This document shows, piece after piece, positions 13,057 to 20,833 of a stretch of 21,536 bases of DNA. This DNA is from JAYWAM01 sp043782425 (GTDB lineage Bacteria; Pseudomonadota; Gammaproteobacteria; Burkholderiales; Usitatibacteraceae). Location: NCBI GenBank assembly GCA_043782425.1, contig JAYWAM010000360.1, positions 1 through 21,536 of the forward strand, in the 5' to 3' direction. The stretch's first letter is position 1; every line of letters starts with the position of its first letter. Made by a program: the position numbers and the translations under genes. The notes below the pieces were generated by a model. The model worked only from the letters and a program-made list of their open reading frames with translations, did no database searches and was not told the origin of the DNA.

Positions 13057-15606
13057 TCAACCAGTCTGCCGATAAGTGCGGATCGCAGCGGCGAATTCAG
13101 CGCCGCTCTGGAAACGCTCATCGGCGGCCTTGGCCAGCGCGTGATCGATGAGGTCTTTCATCCACGCTGGTAACGCGGGGTTGTATTCGAGAATGGCGGG
13201 GTGCGGTTCGTTGGCGATGCGATACATCAGTTGCGTCATTGAATCACCCTCAAACGGCAGGCGTCCGCAGGCCAACTGATAGAGCATCACACCGAGCGAA
13301 AACAGGTCGGAGCGACCGTCGATTTTTTTGCCCGCAAGCTGCTCGGGCGACATGTAAGACGGGGTGCCGAGCACCATGCCGGTTTTGGTTTTGGAAGAAT
13401 CGGTGACGCGCGCGATGCCGAAGTCTGTGACCTTGGCGATATCGGTGTCGGGGTTGTACATGATGTTGGCCGGCTTGATGTCGCGGTGCACGATACCAAG
13501 CGAATGCGCGTGCCCCAAGGCTTCGGCAACGCGCTCCACGATAGACAGCACCTTGGGAAGCGGCAACAGATTGGGCATCTTGGTGTAAGGCGCCAAATCT
13601 TTTCCCTTGAGGAATTCCATGGCGATGTAAGCCAGATCGTGCTCTTCACCGGCATCATAAATTTTCACGATGCAGGGGTGGTCCAGCCTGCCAGCCGATT
13701 CGGCTTCACGGAAAAAACGATCCTTGGCGTCTTGTAGTTCGTCACCTTCGAACTCAGTGGCGAGCGCCAGGGTTTTGATGGCAACTTCACGGCCAATTTT
13801 GGGATCCTTGCCCAGATACACCACGCCCATAGCGCCCTTGCCGAGTTCTTTTTCCACCTGGTAGCGGCCCAGTGTGGGCTTCTCCGAGCCCTGCAGCATC
13901 AAGGTGGCCTGCGCCGAACGCGCGCCGCTGGTGCCGCCGAGGATAATGGTTTCGCTCATGGCTCGCGCGCGTTGCATGCGCTCACCGACATCGCGGAACT
14001 TGGGATCCTGCTTGCCGATGTACATGAAGCAGCTTTCGGCCTTGTTGAACTGACGGCGGCGCTCGAAATCGAGTCCCAGGCTGTACATGTTTTCCAGTAA
14101 CTGCTCATCCACCGGACATTTGCGGAACTTGTCAAACGCCATGTCGAGCTGGCCCTGTTGTTGGAAGGCCAGGCCCAGCATGCGATTCGACTCTGCACCC
14201 TCGGCGTCGGCCTTTTCCTTGCCGCGTTCGGTCATGAGGAAATGCATGGTGGTCAGCAGGATGTGCCCGACCAGCAGCAAGGTGGCGGGCAGCATAAGCT
14301 GTAGCCACATGCCCGAGCCGGTCATCAAACCAAAGTGAGTTGCGAACAAAGCGACGAGAATAATCGCGCTGAAAACAAATCCCATACCTGCGCCAAGACG
14401 CGGTAAAAGCAGGATCAAATAAAGCGCGACAACCAGGTAAATGCCGAATTCTGCTGCGCCGTGCCAACTCGGCACGACGAAGAAATGCTCTTGCAAAATG
14501 GAGGAAACCGAGTGCGCCAGCGTCACCACCGGATACATGACAGCCGAAACCGGCGTCACCTGGGTTGAGCCCACGCCCGCCGCCGCCGCGCCGATCAATA
14601 CGATCTTGTCGCGATACTTTTCAGCGGGAATTTTTCCGGAGTAAACATCGTAAAAAGAATCGATCTGAAACGCCGGGCGGTCACCGCGATCCTTATAAAA
14701 ATAGGTGTACATCTGCGAAAAATTATCGGTTCTGATTTTGAGATTTCCGAGAGAAACACTTTCGCCGGGAACCACCTTGATGTCCTTGGCGCTGAGATTG
14801 AGGCTTTTCGCAGCAATCATGGCCGACAGTGACGGCACGTGCTCGCCGAAATAGTCGATAACGATCATCTCCTGTCGAATCGCGCCATCGGTATCGGGGG
14901 AGGCGTTCAGGTGGCCTATAGCCGCGGCGGCATTGCCGATAATGTCGATGGGATACTGCACGCCTACGGCAGTGTAGTACAGCGCGCCGCCATCATCGCT
15001 GACGATAGCATGTTTGCCCACGAATTCAGGGAGCGCCTTGTCGGGCTTGCCGTGCGACTCGCCCAGAGCGAACACCACGGGCAGCAACACCGACCCGGCT
15101 TTCTTGAAGCTCTCCGCCAGACGCACATCGGTATTCAGGGATTTTTCCGCTTCGGAAAGAATTTCGCCGAACTTCGCCAGGTCGGGATTCACGGCAGGCA
15201 TTGCGCCGTCCGCGCCGGGGGCCGTTGCAGTAGCCGCTGCTGCCTGACTCTTGTTGTAGATTTCCAGCAGGCGGTTGATATAGAGCAGGCCGGGATCAAT
15301 TTGCGGCTCAAAGAAAAAAACCGTATTGCCGATGACTTTGGCTTTCGCCTCGGCAAGCTTGTCGGTCATTTTGGCATGCACTTCGCGCGACCACGGCCAG
15401 CGGCCGATGTTGGCGATACTCTGATCGTCGATGGCGATAATGGCGATCTTGTCGCTCGGGTTTTTGGAAGTGGCTTTCACCCCAAGGTCGTAGGCTTTTC
15501 GCTCCAGACTGGGTATGAGTTCCGAGAAATAGTTAAACACCAGGATGGCGATGGATATGAGCAACGCCACAAACCAGTCGGCTTTCCAGAATGCGCCTTT
15601 TTTCAT
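13057..15606 (-). CDS. CHASE2 transmembrane sensor with TPR and Ser/Thr protein kinase
   Basis: The product has 849 residues. One membrane helix (about 11-28) leads to a periplasmic CHASE2 sensor domain (about 30-375) with an Ala-rich insert at 121-141. Three further helices (about 385-402, 408-427, 436-458) return the chain to the cytoplasm. A TPR-like region (about 475-545) follows. The C-terminal Hanks-type kinase (580-846) has the glycine loop GKGAMGVVYLG (589-599), the ATP lysine K611, the catalytic HRDIKPAN (707-714), DFG (728-730) and GTPSYMSPEQ (747-756), so it looks fully active. A strong Shine-Dalgarno (AGGGGAAG) precedes the ATG. CHASE2 proteins sense extracellular signals that are largely unknown. 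In relatives such kinases often sit beside a PP2C phosphatase or an FHA protein; neither is here. It may be monocistronic. Confidence 0.95.
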   Translation of the reverse strand: MKKGAFWKADWFVALLISIAILVFNYFSELIPSLERKAYDLGVKATSKNPSDKIAIIAIDDQSIANIGRWPWSREVHAKMTDKLAEAKAKVIGNTVFFFEPQIDPGLLYINRLLEIYNKSQAAAATATAPGADGAMPAVNPDLAKFGEILSEAEKSLNTDVRLAESFKKAGSVLLPVVFALGESHGKPDKALPEFVGKHAIVSDDGGALYYTAVGVQYPIDIIGNAAAAIGHLNASPDTDGAIRQEMIVIDYFGEHVPSLSAMIAAKSLNLSAKDIKVVPGESVSLGNLKIRTDNFSQMYTYFYKDRGDRPAFQIDSFYDVYSGKIPAEKYRDKIVLIGAAAAGVGSTQVTPVSAVMYPVVTLAHSVSSILQEHFFVVPSWHGAAEFGIYLVVALYLILLLPRLGAGMGFVFSAIILVALFATHFGLMTGSGMWLQLMLPATLLLVGHILLTTMHFLMTERGKEKADAEGAESNRMLGLAFQQQGQLDMAFDKFRKCPVDEQLLENMYSLGLDFERRRQFNKAESCFMYIGKQDPKFRDVGERMQRARAMSETIILGGTSGARSAQATLMLQGSEKPTLGRYQVEKELGKGAMGVVYLGKDPKIGREVAIKTLALATEFEGDELQDAKDRFFREAESAGRLDHPCIVKIYDAGEEHDLAYIAMEFLKGKDLAPYTKMPNLLPLPKVLSIVERVAEALGHAHSLGIVHRDIKPANIMYNPDTDIAKVTDFGIARVTDSSKTKTGMVLGTPSYMSPEQLAGKKIDGRSDLFSLGVMLYQLACGRLPFEGDSMTQLMYRIANEPHPAILEYNPALPAWMKDLIDHALAKAADERFQSGAEFAAAIRTYRQTG

Positions 15607-15672
15607 TCACTTCCCCTAGTCAGCGCTGGAGGTGCGCTGTTTCCCTTGGAGCAGCATTCTATCAAGAATGCC

Positions 15673-15692
15673 GCACCACAGGGTTGTGGTGC
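15673..15692. other. Perfect hairpin upstream of the kinase gene
   Basis: GCACCACA (15673-15680) pairs exactly with TGTGGTGC (15685-15692) around the tetraloop GGGT. It lies between the DUF1501 stop and the kinase start, both on the minus strand. It could stop transcription from upstream, but it has no U-run. A -10-like TAGAAT (minus strand, 15656-15661) lies next to it without a good -35. Confidence 0.5.
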
Positions 15693-15703
15693 AGCCTAAC
15701 GGA

Positions 15704-15887
15704 TGCGATTCAAACTGATGTGGAGTAATTCCAATTTTCGGTAGAAACGTGAATAAATTCGCCTAATTTGTCATTCCCGCGAAAGCGGGAATCCATGTTC
15801 TGCTAGCAAAAAATGGTTCCCCGCTTTCGCGGGGACGACATTCATTTGAGGGATCCTTGAATTCGTTTCACATCAGTTTGAATCGCA
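15704..15887. mobile_element. MITE-like element with 19-bp terminal inverted repeats
   Basis: The left end TGCGATTCAAACTGATGTG (15704-15722) and right end CACATCAGTTTGAATCGCA (15869-15887) are exact reverse complements. The 184-base body has no gene. It contains a second inverted pair of dRS3-like arms: 15770-15795, whose GCGAAAGC core is flanked by TTCCC and GGGAA, and 15814-15839. The nested structure suggests a non-autonomous mobile unit in which one repeat family entered another. No convincing target-site duplication was seen. A third copy of the end is at 19673-19691. Confidence 0.65.
15770..15839. repeat. Nested inverted pair of dRS3-like arms
   Basis: The arms 15770-15795 and 15814-15839 are near-complementary and each contains its own hairpin (TTCCCGCGAAAGCGGGAA in the left one). 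They belong to the same broad class as the arms at 3299-3399 and 4129-4159 but with different core bases (ATTCCCGC against GTCCCAGC). They sit in the centre of the 184-base element. Confidence 0.75.
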
Positions 15888-15912
15888 CCCCGGCCTAGCC
15901 GGAACAGCACGC

Positions 15913-17310
15913 TCAGACAAGAAAGCCGAGGTTGGAAGCAGCGAAGCGAGCGATATTGGGAAACACCAGTGGTAACTGGCTGCTGCTTACACCCAACCAT
16001 GTAGCGAGCGTGGCGGCATACTGATCGACCGATGTCGTGGGTATCCAGCGCCCTTCGTTGCCAACGTCATCGGGGCCGCCGAGTGTGTGGTTGGGGAAGC
16101 GACCGTAGAAATCGCCGCCTTTAACTGCGTCCCCCATGATGATCTGGTGGTTACCCCAGGCATGATCGGAACCGCCGCCTGAAGCCTGCTTCAGCGTGCG
16201 GCCAAAGTCGGACAGGGTAAACGTAGTCACGCTATCGGCAATGCCGAGCTGCACAGTGGCGTCGTAGAACGCTTTTAGGGCCGGCGCAAGCTGGCCAAAC
16301 AAGGTGTCATGCGTATTAAGCTGGTTGTTGTGGGTATCGAACCCGCCGAGCGAGACGAAGAAAATCTGGCGCTTGAGTCCCAGAGTATTGCGCGCCTCGA
16401 TAAGCTTGGCCACTTGCAGCAACTGGTTACCGATTGAAGTGCGCACATTGGCAAACAGCGGTGTGATCGCAGTGGTGGCGGCGGAAATCGCCGGATTTAT
16501 CGCATTGGAAGAATCGATGGCCTGCGCAAAAATATCGTCGGCTTCGCGCACGAAGTCGTTGCTGCTATCCAACAGCAGAATATCCTTGAGCGCTTTTAGC
16601 CGCGCCTGCGAAGCCGCGGAAGTGTTGAAACCTGACAGCCCGAAGGCGCCGGTAGGCGGCAGGGCGATGACCTTGGGCGTATTGCCGACAGTAAACAGCG
16701 ACGAGCCAGCTATCGATGCGATCATCGGCAGGGTAGCGGCGCCGTTCATCGGGCCGATAACATCAGCCAGACGGCCTCCCCAACCGGTGCGTGAAATATC
16801 GTTGGAAATGGACGCCTGCCATTGCAGTTGTTGATCGGAATGAGAGAACAGTTGTTCCGGTTTGCTCTTGGCGCTTGAGGAGTAGTCAGCCTTGCTGAGC
16901 GGCTCGACCAACGTTCCGACATTGCAAAGCACCGCCATTTTGCCCGCATCCCAGACAGGCTTGAGTGGTGCGAATTGCGGGTGAAACCCGTAAGCGGTGG
17001 AAAGGCTTTTGGGGCTGATGGGTAGCAATGCAGACTGCGCAATCGCGATGCCGCCGCTGGTTGAAGCCCCGCGCGCCTGCAAGTACAGGTTATATGCCGC
17101 AGTATCGTTGGGAATGACGAGGTTGTTGCCATCATTGCCGCCGAACAGGAATACACACACCAGGGCCTTGTAATCGTTTACGGGGGCGGTCTGCGCCAGG
17201 GCGCGCATCAGTCCCATGCCTTCCAGGGTTCCCAGCGCGCTGGACGCGGCCAGTGCGCCGCCACCGAGCAGAAATTTGCGACGCGAAATGATATACGGTG
17301 AGTGATTCAT
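15913..17310 (-). CDS. DUF1501 family exported protein (Tat substrate)
   Basis: The product has 465 residues. The N-terminus SRRKFLLGGGALAASSALG is a twin-arginine signal, so the protein is exported folded. Family hallmarks are ALVCVFLFGGNDGNNLVIP near residue 50, FFVSLGGFDTHNNQ, and TLSDFGRTLKQASGGGSDHAWGNHQIIMG. Many of the conserved residues are those of the alkaline phosphatase/sulfatase-like fold, but no activity is established for DUF1501. It starts two bases after the DUF1800 stop, with GGAG placed inside that gene's end, so the two are translated together. DUF1800 and DUF1501 are known to occur side by side in many bacteria. The role, possibly in envelope or extracellular polymer handling, is not known. 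Confidence 0.93.
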   Translation of the reverse strand: MNHSPYIISRRKFLLGGGALAASSALGTLEGMGLMRALAQTAPVNDYKALVCVFLFGGNDGNNLVIPNDTAAYNLYLQARGASTSGGIAIAQSALLPISPKSLSTAYGFHPQFAPLKPVWDAGKMAVLCNVGTLVEPLSKADYSSSAKSKPEQLFSHSDQQLQWQASISNDISRTGWGGRLADVIGPMNGAATLPMIASIAGSSLFTVGNTPKVIALPPTGAFGLSGFNTSAASQARLKALKDILLLDSSNDFVREADDIFAQAIDSSNAINPAISAATTAITPLFANVRTSIGNQLLQVAKLIEARNTLGLKRQIFFVSLGGFDTHNNQLNTHDTLFGQLAPALKAFYDATVQLGIADSVTTFTLSDFGRTLKQASGGGSDHAWGNHQIIMGDAVKGGDFYGRFPNHTLGGPDDVGNEGRWIPTTSVDQYAATLATWLGVSSSQLPLVFPNIARFAASNLGFLV

Positions 17311-17312
17311 GA

Positions 17313-19427
17313 TTAGCGCTCCACTTGGGCCTGGCTTGAGGTGAGTACAAGGTACGCGGCGGTTCTGGCGCGCCCCAGCGTGTCTGTAGCCGGAACAGCG
17401 CTGACGGCGGTAACAATGCTGCGCTGCAGGTTCGCCGACAGACTGCCGGCGGCAAAGGTGAAATTCAACTTGTCGACCAGGCTTGCAGGATCGAGCGCCA
17501 ATGCTTGAAAGGCCGACAGATCCAGGCTGGTGCCGATTGCCCCCGACACCGAAGGATCAGCGGCGATCCCATTGGTGAACACCAGATTGTTGATAAAGTT
17601 GGCGCGGCCGAAGACCGTGGTTGCATTCAGAATGCCAAACTCAGGTGCATTGGATGCGCTGGCGGCTAGCGTGTAATCGGGCGGGTAAAAATTGAATACC
17701 GAAGGTGAGTAAAAGAGCTCTTGCCCCAGCGCGCCCAGTTGGCTGCGCAGATAGACGCCGTCGCTGCGCCCGTTCAGGCCGCGCATCAGGTTGGTCGCCA
17801 GCAGAACCGGCTCTTTAAGGTGGCCATAAGCCGCTGCCGTTTTGATTTCACCGCGCGCTTCCGGGTCAAGCAGGATGGCGCGCACCACCGCCTTGAGATC
17901 TCCGCGCGGAGTGAAGAAACCGCCATTGAACACCTTGGCGATGCGCTCCACATAAGCCGGGCTGGGCGAACCGCCGACGAGCTTCTGTATCAACTGTCTT
18001 GAAATAAACGGCGCGACATTGGGATGGTTGAAAATATTATCGATGGCGTCATTCAGATCCTTCTGCGCACTCTGGCCCGCAGGCAGCAACACGCCATTCA
18101 ACAGCGTTTTCGTCCCGCTGTCGTGGTTGTTCTGGAATGGCGCCATGTCGCTTAAAAAATTGGGCGGATTGCGGAAACGTGAAAGCGCGCCTGTAACGGG
18201 GGGATAAGTCCAGCCGGTGAAGGTATGGGCAAAGCCCTCGATGACATCCTCGCGGTAAGTCGGCATCACTTTGCCCTGTGCATCGCGCTTTTGCGTTCCA
18301 TCGGCATTGAGTTGATACAGGCCGATGGAAAATAACTGTAGCACCTCGCGCGCATAGTTTTCGTTAGGTGTAATGCCGCGTACCCGATCGGGCTTGTCAT
18401 TGTTCACCATGTCCAGGTAGCGTCCCATCACCGGTGACAACGTCACCTTGTAAAGCAGATCGCGAAAGTTGCCGAAAGCGCCGTCGAGCAGCATTTGCTG
18501 GTAACGCGCCATACCGTAGGCGTGGTTAATCTCCGTTCCCGACACCACGAAAATCTGTGACAAGGCAAAAGCGACGCGTTGGCGCAACTGATCCTCACCG
18601 TTCAGTGCATTTTGCAGAAAGCGCAACTGCACCTGGAATAACGAGTAGTTGTCGCGCGCGCAAATGTTCTGCGGGTCGGTGTTGGGCTTGGTGTTGTCAC
18701 GCATACAGTTAGCGGCCGGCTGAAATGGCACGAACGGCAGATCAGGATAAGTAGAGGCGGGGGTGGCCAGTTGCTGCTCCAGGAAGACGGGGATACCGAC
18801 TTGTAGGACCTGGGCAAGCAGCGCATCGCTCGGGCCAAAAGTGGCTTGCGTGAGAAAACGCAGGGCGTCGGATTTCTTCGCATCAGACACCCCCGGCACG
18901 CAGAAAACCGCGCCTTGCGCCTGGAATCCAGACAAGTCGGAAGTTTCCTGATAGGCCGACAGTTTGGTAGAAAAGCGGAAACGCACATCGCCTTTATCAT
19001 TGGCGAAATTTCGATATACCGGCTGAGTACCATCGGCACACGCGCCGTCTTGAGGCAGCAATGCATAGAACGGCGCGCCTTGATAGACGGTGCCCGGAAA
19101 GTTGCTGAGGAAATCACACTCGAATGGATCAACGCCGTAGTAGCGAATGTCAGCGCCGTAGATCGGTGCGGAATATTGGCATGCGGGCAGTGCTGCGTCT
19201 GGCGCATCCCCTGAAGTCTGCCAGAGCTTGAAATTTAGCCCGCTGCGCGCCCACACCGCGTTGCTGTCGTAAACCGCGATTTCAGTGCTATCGGAAGTGC
19301 GGAACCAGTGCTTGGCGGTCGGGTTGTAATACTCCACCGAATCGACGATAGCGGCAGATGCGGTATTGATTGTCAAACCAGCCAGCAGCGCGGCCACAAT
19401 GCCCAACCAGAAATTGTTTGTTCGCAT
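17313..19427 (-). CDS. DUF1800 family exported protein with N-terminal DUF5648-like domain
   Basis: The product has 704 residues. The start at 19427 is chosen over an in-frame ATG at 19442 because GAGGGAG lies between them at the right distance. A signal peptide ends ASAA near residue 26. Residues of about 27-185 form a secreted domain with paired motifs: VEYYNPTAKHWFRTSDSTEI, then IRYYGVDPFECDF and GTQPVYRNFANDKGDVRFRF. It resembles the YYN..HYF-type domain annotated as DUF5648. The rest is DUF1800, with ALRFLTQATFGPS, RQRVAFALSQIFVVSG, the signature NENYAREVLQLFSIGLYQLN and EGFAHTFTGWTY. The function of DUF1800 is unknown. It heads a two-gene unit with DUF1501. Confidence 0.92.
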   Translation of the reverse strand: MRTNNFWLGIVAALLAGLTINTASAAIVDSVEYYNPTAKHWFRTSDSTEIAVYDSNAVWARSGLNFKLWQTSGDAPDAALPACQYSAPIYGADIRYYGVDPFECDFLSNFPGTVYQGAPFYALLPQDGACADGTQPVYRNFANDKGDVRFRFSTKLSAYQETSDLSGFQAQGAVFCVPGVSDAKKSDALRFLTQATFGPSDALLAQVLQVGIPVFLEQQLATPASTYPDLPFVPFQPAANCMRDNTKPNTDPQNICARDNYSLFQVQLRFLQNALNGEDQLRQRVAFALSQIFVVSGTEINHAYGMARYQQMLLDGAFGNFRDLLYKVTLSPVMGRYLDMVNNDKPDRVRGITPNENYAREVLQLFSIGLYQLNADGTQKRDAQGKVMPTYREDVIEGFAHTFTGWTYPPVTGALSRFRNPPNFLSDMAPFQNNHDSGTKTLLNGVLLPAGQSAQKDLNDAIDNIFNHPNVAPFISRQLIQKLVGGSPSPAYVERIAKVFNGGFFTPRGDLKAVVRAILLDPEARGEIKTAAAYGHLKEPVLLATNLMRGLNGRSDGVYLRSQLGALGQELFYSPSVFNFYPPDYTLAASASNAPEFGILNATTVFGRANFINNLVFTNGIAADPSVSGAIGTSLDLSAFQALALDPASLVDKLNFTFAAGSLSANLQRSIVTAVSAVPATDTLGRARTAAYLVLTSSQAQVER

Positions 19428-19453
19428 GCGATTCTCCCTCATACTTGCCTGGG

Positions 19454-19467
19454 CCGGCGCGCGCCGG
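19454..19467. other. GC-rich palindrome in the DUF1800 leader
   Basis: CCGGCGCGCGCCGG is a perfect 14-base palindrome between the putative promoter and the start codon. It could be an operator half-site pair or a small transcript hairpin, and no choice can be made from sequence. Confidence 0.35.
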
Positions 19468-19490
19468 AAATATGCACCTCATTGCAAAAT

Positions 19491-19518
19491 ATCATACTCC
19501 TTGTAACGAAAGCGACAA
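19491..19518 (-). promoter_or_regulatory. Probable sigma70 promoter of the DUF1800-DUF1501 operon
   Basis: On the minus strand TTGTCG (19513-19518) and TATGAT (19491-19496) are 16 bases apart. The -10 matches consensus at five of six positions. Transcription would start near 19484, giving a leader of about 57 bases that carries the CCGGCGCGCGCCGG palindrome and the GAGGGAG ribosome-binding site. Confidence 0.5.
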
Positions 19519-19594
19519 GCAAGGCGATAGGGGCAAGTTGTAACCAGCGGTTACGGAAAAATTCGTCCTGGCTCTCTGAAGCCAAAAAGCTCGG

Positions 19595-19622
19595 GCGTAG
19601 GGCGGACAAGTCCGCCCTACGC
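19595..19622. repeat. Perfect palindromic repeat (GTAGGGCGGAC type)
   Basis: GCGTAGGGCGGAC (19595-19607) pairs perfectly with GTCCGCCCTACGC (19610-19622) around AA. Elements with this GTAGGGCGGA core are common extragenic palindromes in proteobacteria. It lies in the divergent gap between the DUF1800 promoter and the LPS genes and may isolate the two transcription units. Confidence 0.7.
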
Positions 19623-19672
19623 GCTGCCATTTCTTCGTTCCCTTCAGTAGGGGATGTGCGGCAAGCTTGCTC

Positions 19673-19691
19673 CACATCAGTTTGAATCGCA
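19673..19691 (+). repeat. Third copy of the 19-bp terminal repeat
   Basis: CACATCAGTTTGAATCGCA is identical to the right end of the 184-base element (15869-15887) and inverted relative to its left end. The match to the left end continues inward for three more bases. A perfect GCAAGCTTGC palindrome (19661-19670) adjoins it. No partner end was found nearby, so this is a solo end. Confidence 0.75.
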
Positions 19692-19750
19692 CCCGTTTTT
19701 TCGACATTGTATTACTCTCCTCGTGCATTTTTTGCTATTGTCGTACCAGA

Positions 19751-20833
19751 ATGATTACCGATCCGATCGATTTTGCCCAGGTCCAGCGCGCGCTGGTCAT
19801 CAAGCTTCGCCACCATGGCGATGTGTTGCTCGCCTCTCCGCTTTTCCAAGTCATCAAGAATCACGCGCCGCATGTGCAGTTGGATGCCCTGGTCTACAGC
19901 GACACGCAGGAGATGCTGGCGTTACATCCTGCCATTAACAGCGTGCACATCATAGACCGTGAGTGGAAACGCAGCGCAGCGCTGGTGCAGGGGGCGCACG
20001 AATTAACGCTACTGCGCACGCTGATGAAACGGCATTACGACCTGGTTATCCACCTCACCGAACATCCGCGCGGCGCCTGGCTTGCGCGCCTGCTGCGCCC
20101 GAAATACGCTATCGCGGTAAAAAAAGCTGCGCCTTTCTGGAAAGGCAGTTTCACCCACCTTTACCTACTGCCGCGGCAAACACCACGCCACACAGTGGAA
20201 TGCAATCTGGATGCCTTGCGACGTGTCGGCCTTTACCCAGAGGAACATGAAAAGCGCCTGGTGCTGACGCCCGGCGCGCCTGCCGAGGAAAAAGTCGCGC
20301 GCCTGTTACAGCAAAGCGGCGTGGCGGCCAAGCAATTCATACACATCCACCCCACCTCGCGTTGGTTCTTCAAAACCTGGCCTGCTGCGCGCGTCGCTAA
20401 CCTGATTCTCGAACTGGGCCGCGCCGGGCATCGCGTGGTGCTTTCCGCCGCACCTGCCGCCAACGAGCGCGACATGATCGCGCGCATCAAGGAACACTTG
20501 AAAGCGCCGGTGGTGGATTTCACCGGCATGCTGTCCCTGAAAGAGCTTGCCGCGCTCACCGCCCAGGCGCGCCTGTTCATCGGTGTCGATTCCGCGCCTA
20601 TGCACATCGCCGCCGCCATGGGCACACCGGTGGTGGCGCTATTCGGGCCGAGCGGCGAAGCGCAATGGGGGCCGTGGATGACGCCGCACCGCGTGGTCAC
20701 GTCGCGCCATCCTTGCCGGCCGTGCGGCAACGATGGCTGCGGCGGCAGCAAAGTGAGCGAATGCCTGACCACGCTGCCGGTTGCGCAGGTGCTGGCGGCG
20801 GCCAATGAATTGCTGGCGCAGCAATGTCGTTAA
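19751..20833 (+). CDS. waaQ: LPS heptosyltransferase, WaaQ-like (GT9)
   Basis: The product has 360 residues from the ATG at 19751. A longer frame opening at 19667 would begin inside the repeat and add unrelated residues. The N-terminal Rossmann domain has ALVIKLRHHGDVLLASPLF, the typical heptosyltransferase opening. The C-terminal ADP-heptose domain has HIHPTSRWFFKTWP, FTGMLSLKELAAL, and ARLFIGVDSAPMHIAAAMGTPVVALFGPSGEAQWGPW. A Cys-rich end (HPCRPCGNDGCGGSKVSECL) is characteristic of the RfaQ/WaaQ branch (heptosyltransferase III). It would add a heptose to the inner LPS core on the cytoplasmic face. No good Shine-Dalgarno precedes the start, so initiation may be weak or leaderless-like. The end overlaps the next glycosyltransferase by ten bases. 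Confidence 0.9.
   Translation: MITDPIDFAQVQRALVIKLRHHGDVLLASPLFQVIKNHAPHVQLDALVYSDTQEMLALHPAINSVHIIDREWKRSAALVQGAHELTLLRTLMKRHYDLVIHLTEHPRGAWLARLLRPKYAIAVKKAAPFWKGSFTHLYLLPRQTPRHTVECNLDALRRVGLYPEEHEKRLVLTPGAPAEEKVARLLQQSGVAAKQFIHIHPTSRWFFKTWPAARVANLILELGRAGHRVVLSAAPAANERDMIARIKEHLKAPVVDFTGMLSLKELAALTAQARLFIGVDSAPMHIAAAMGTPVVALFGPSGEAQWGPWMTPHRVVTSRHPCRPCGNDGCGGSKVSECLTTLPVAQVLAAANELLAQQCR

Noticed and set aside
14839..15699. 286-codon open frame on the plus strand
   Set aside because: It is antisense to the CHASE2 part of the kinase and extends into the hairpin. It shows no recognisable domain.
19667..19750. Longer N-terminus for the heptosyltransferase
   Set aside because: The added residues are encoded by the 19-mer repeat and a T-rich promoter-like stretch, and the family begins near the ATG at 19751.
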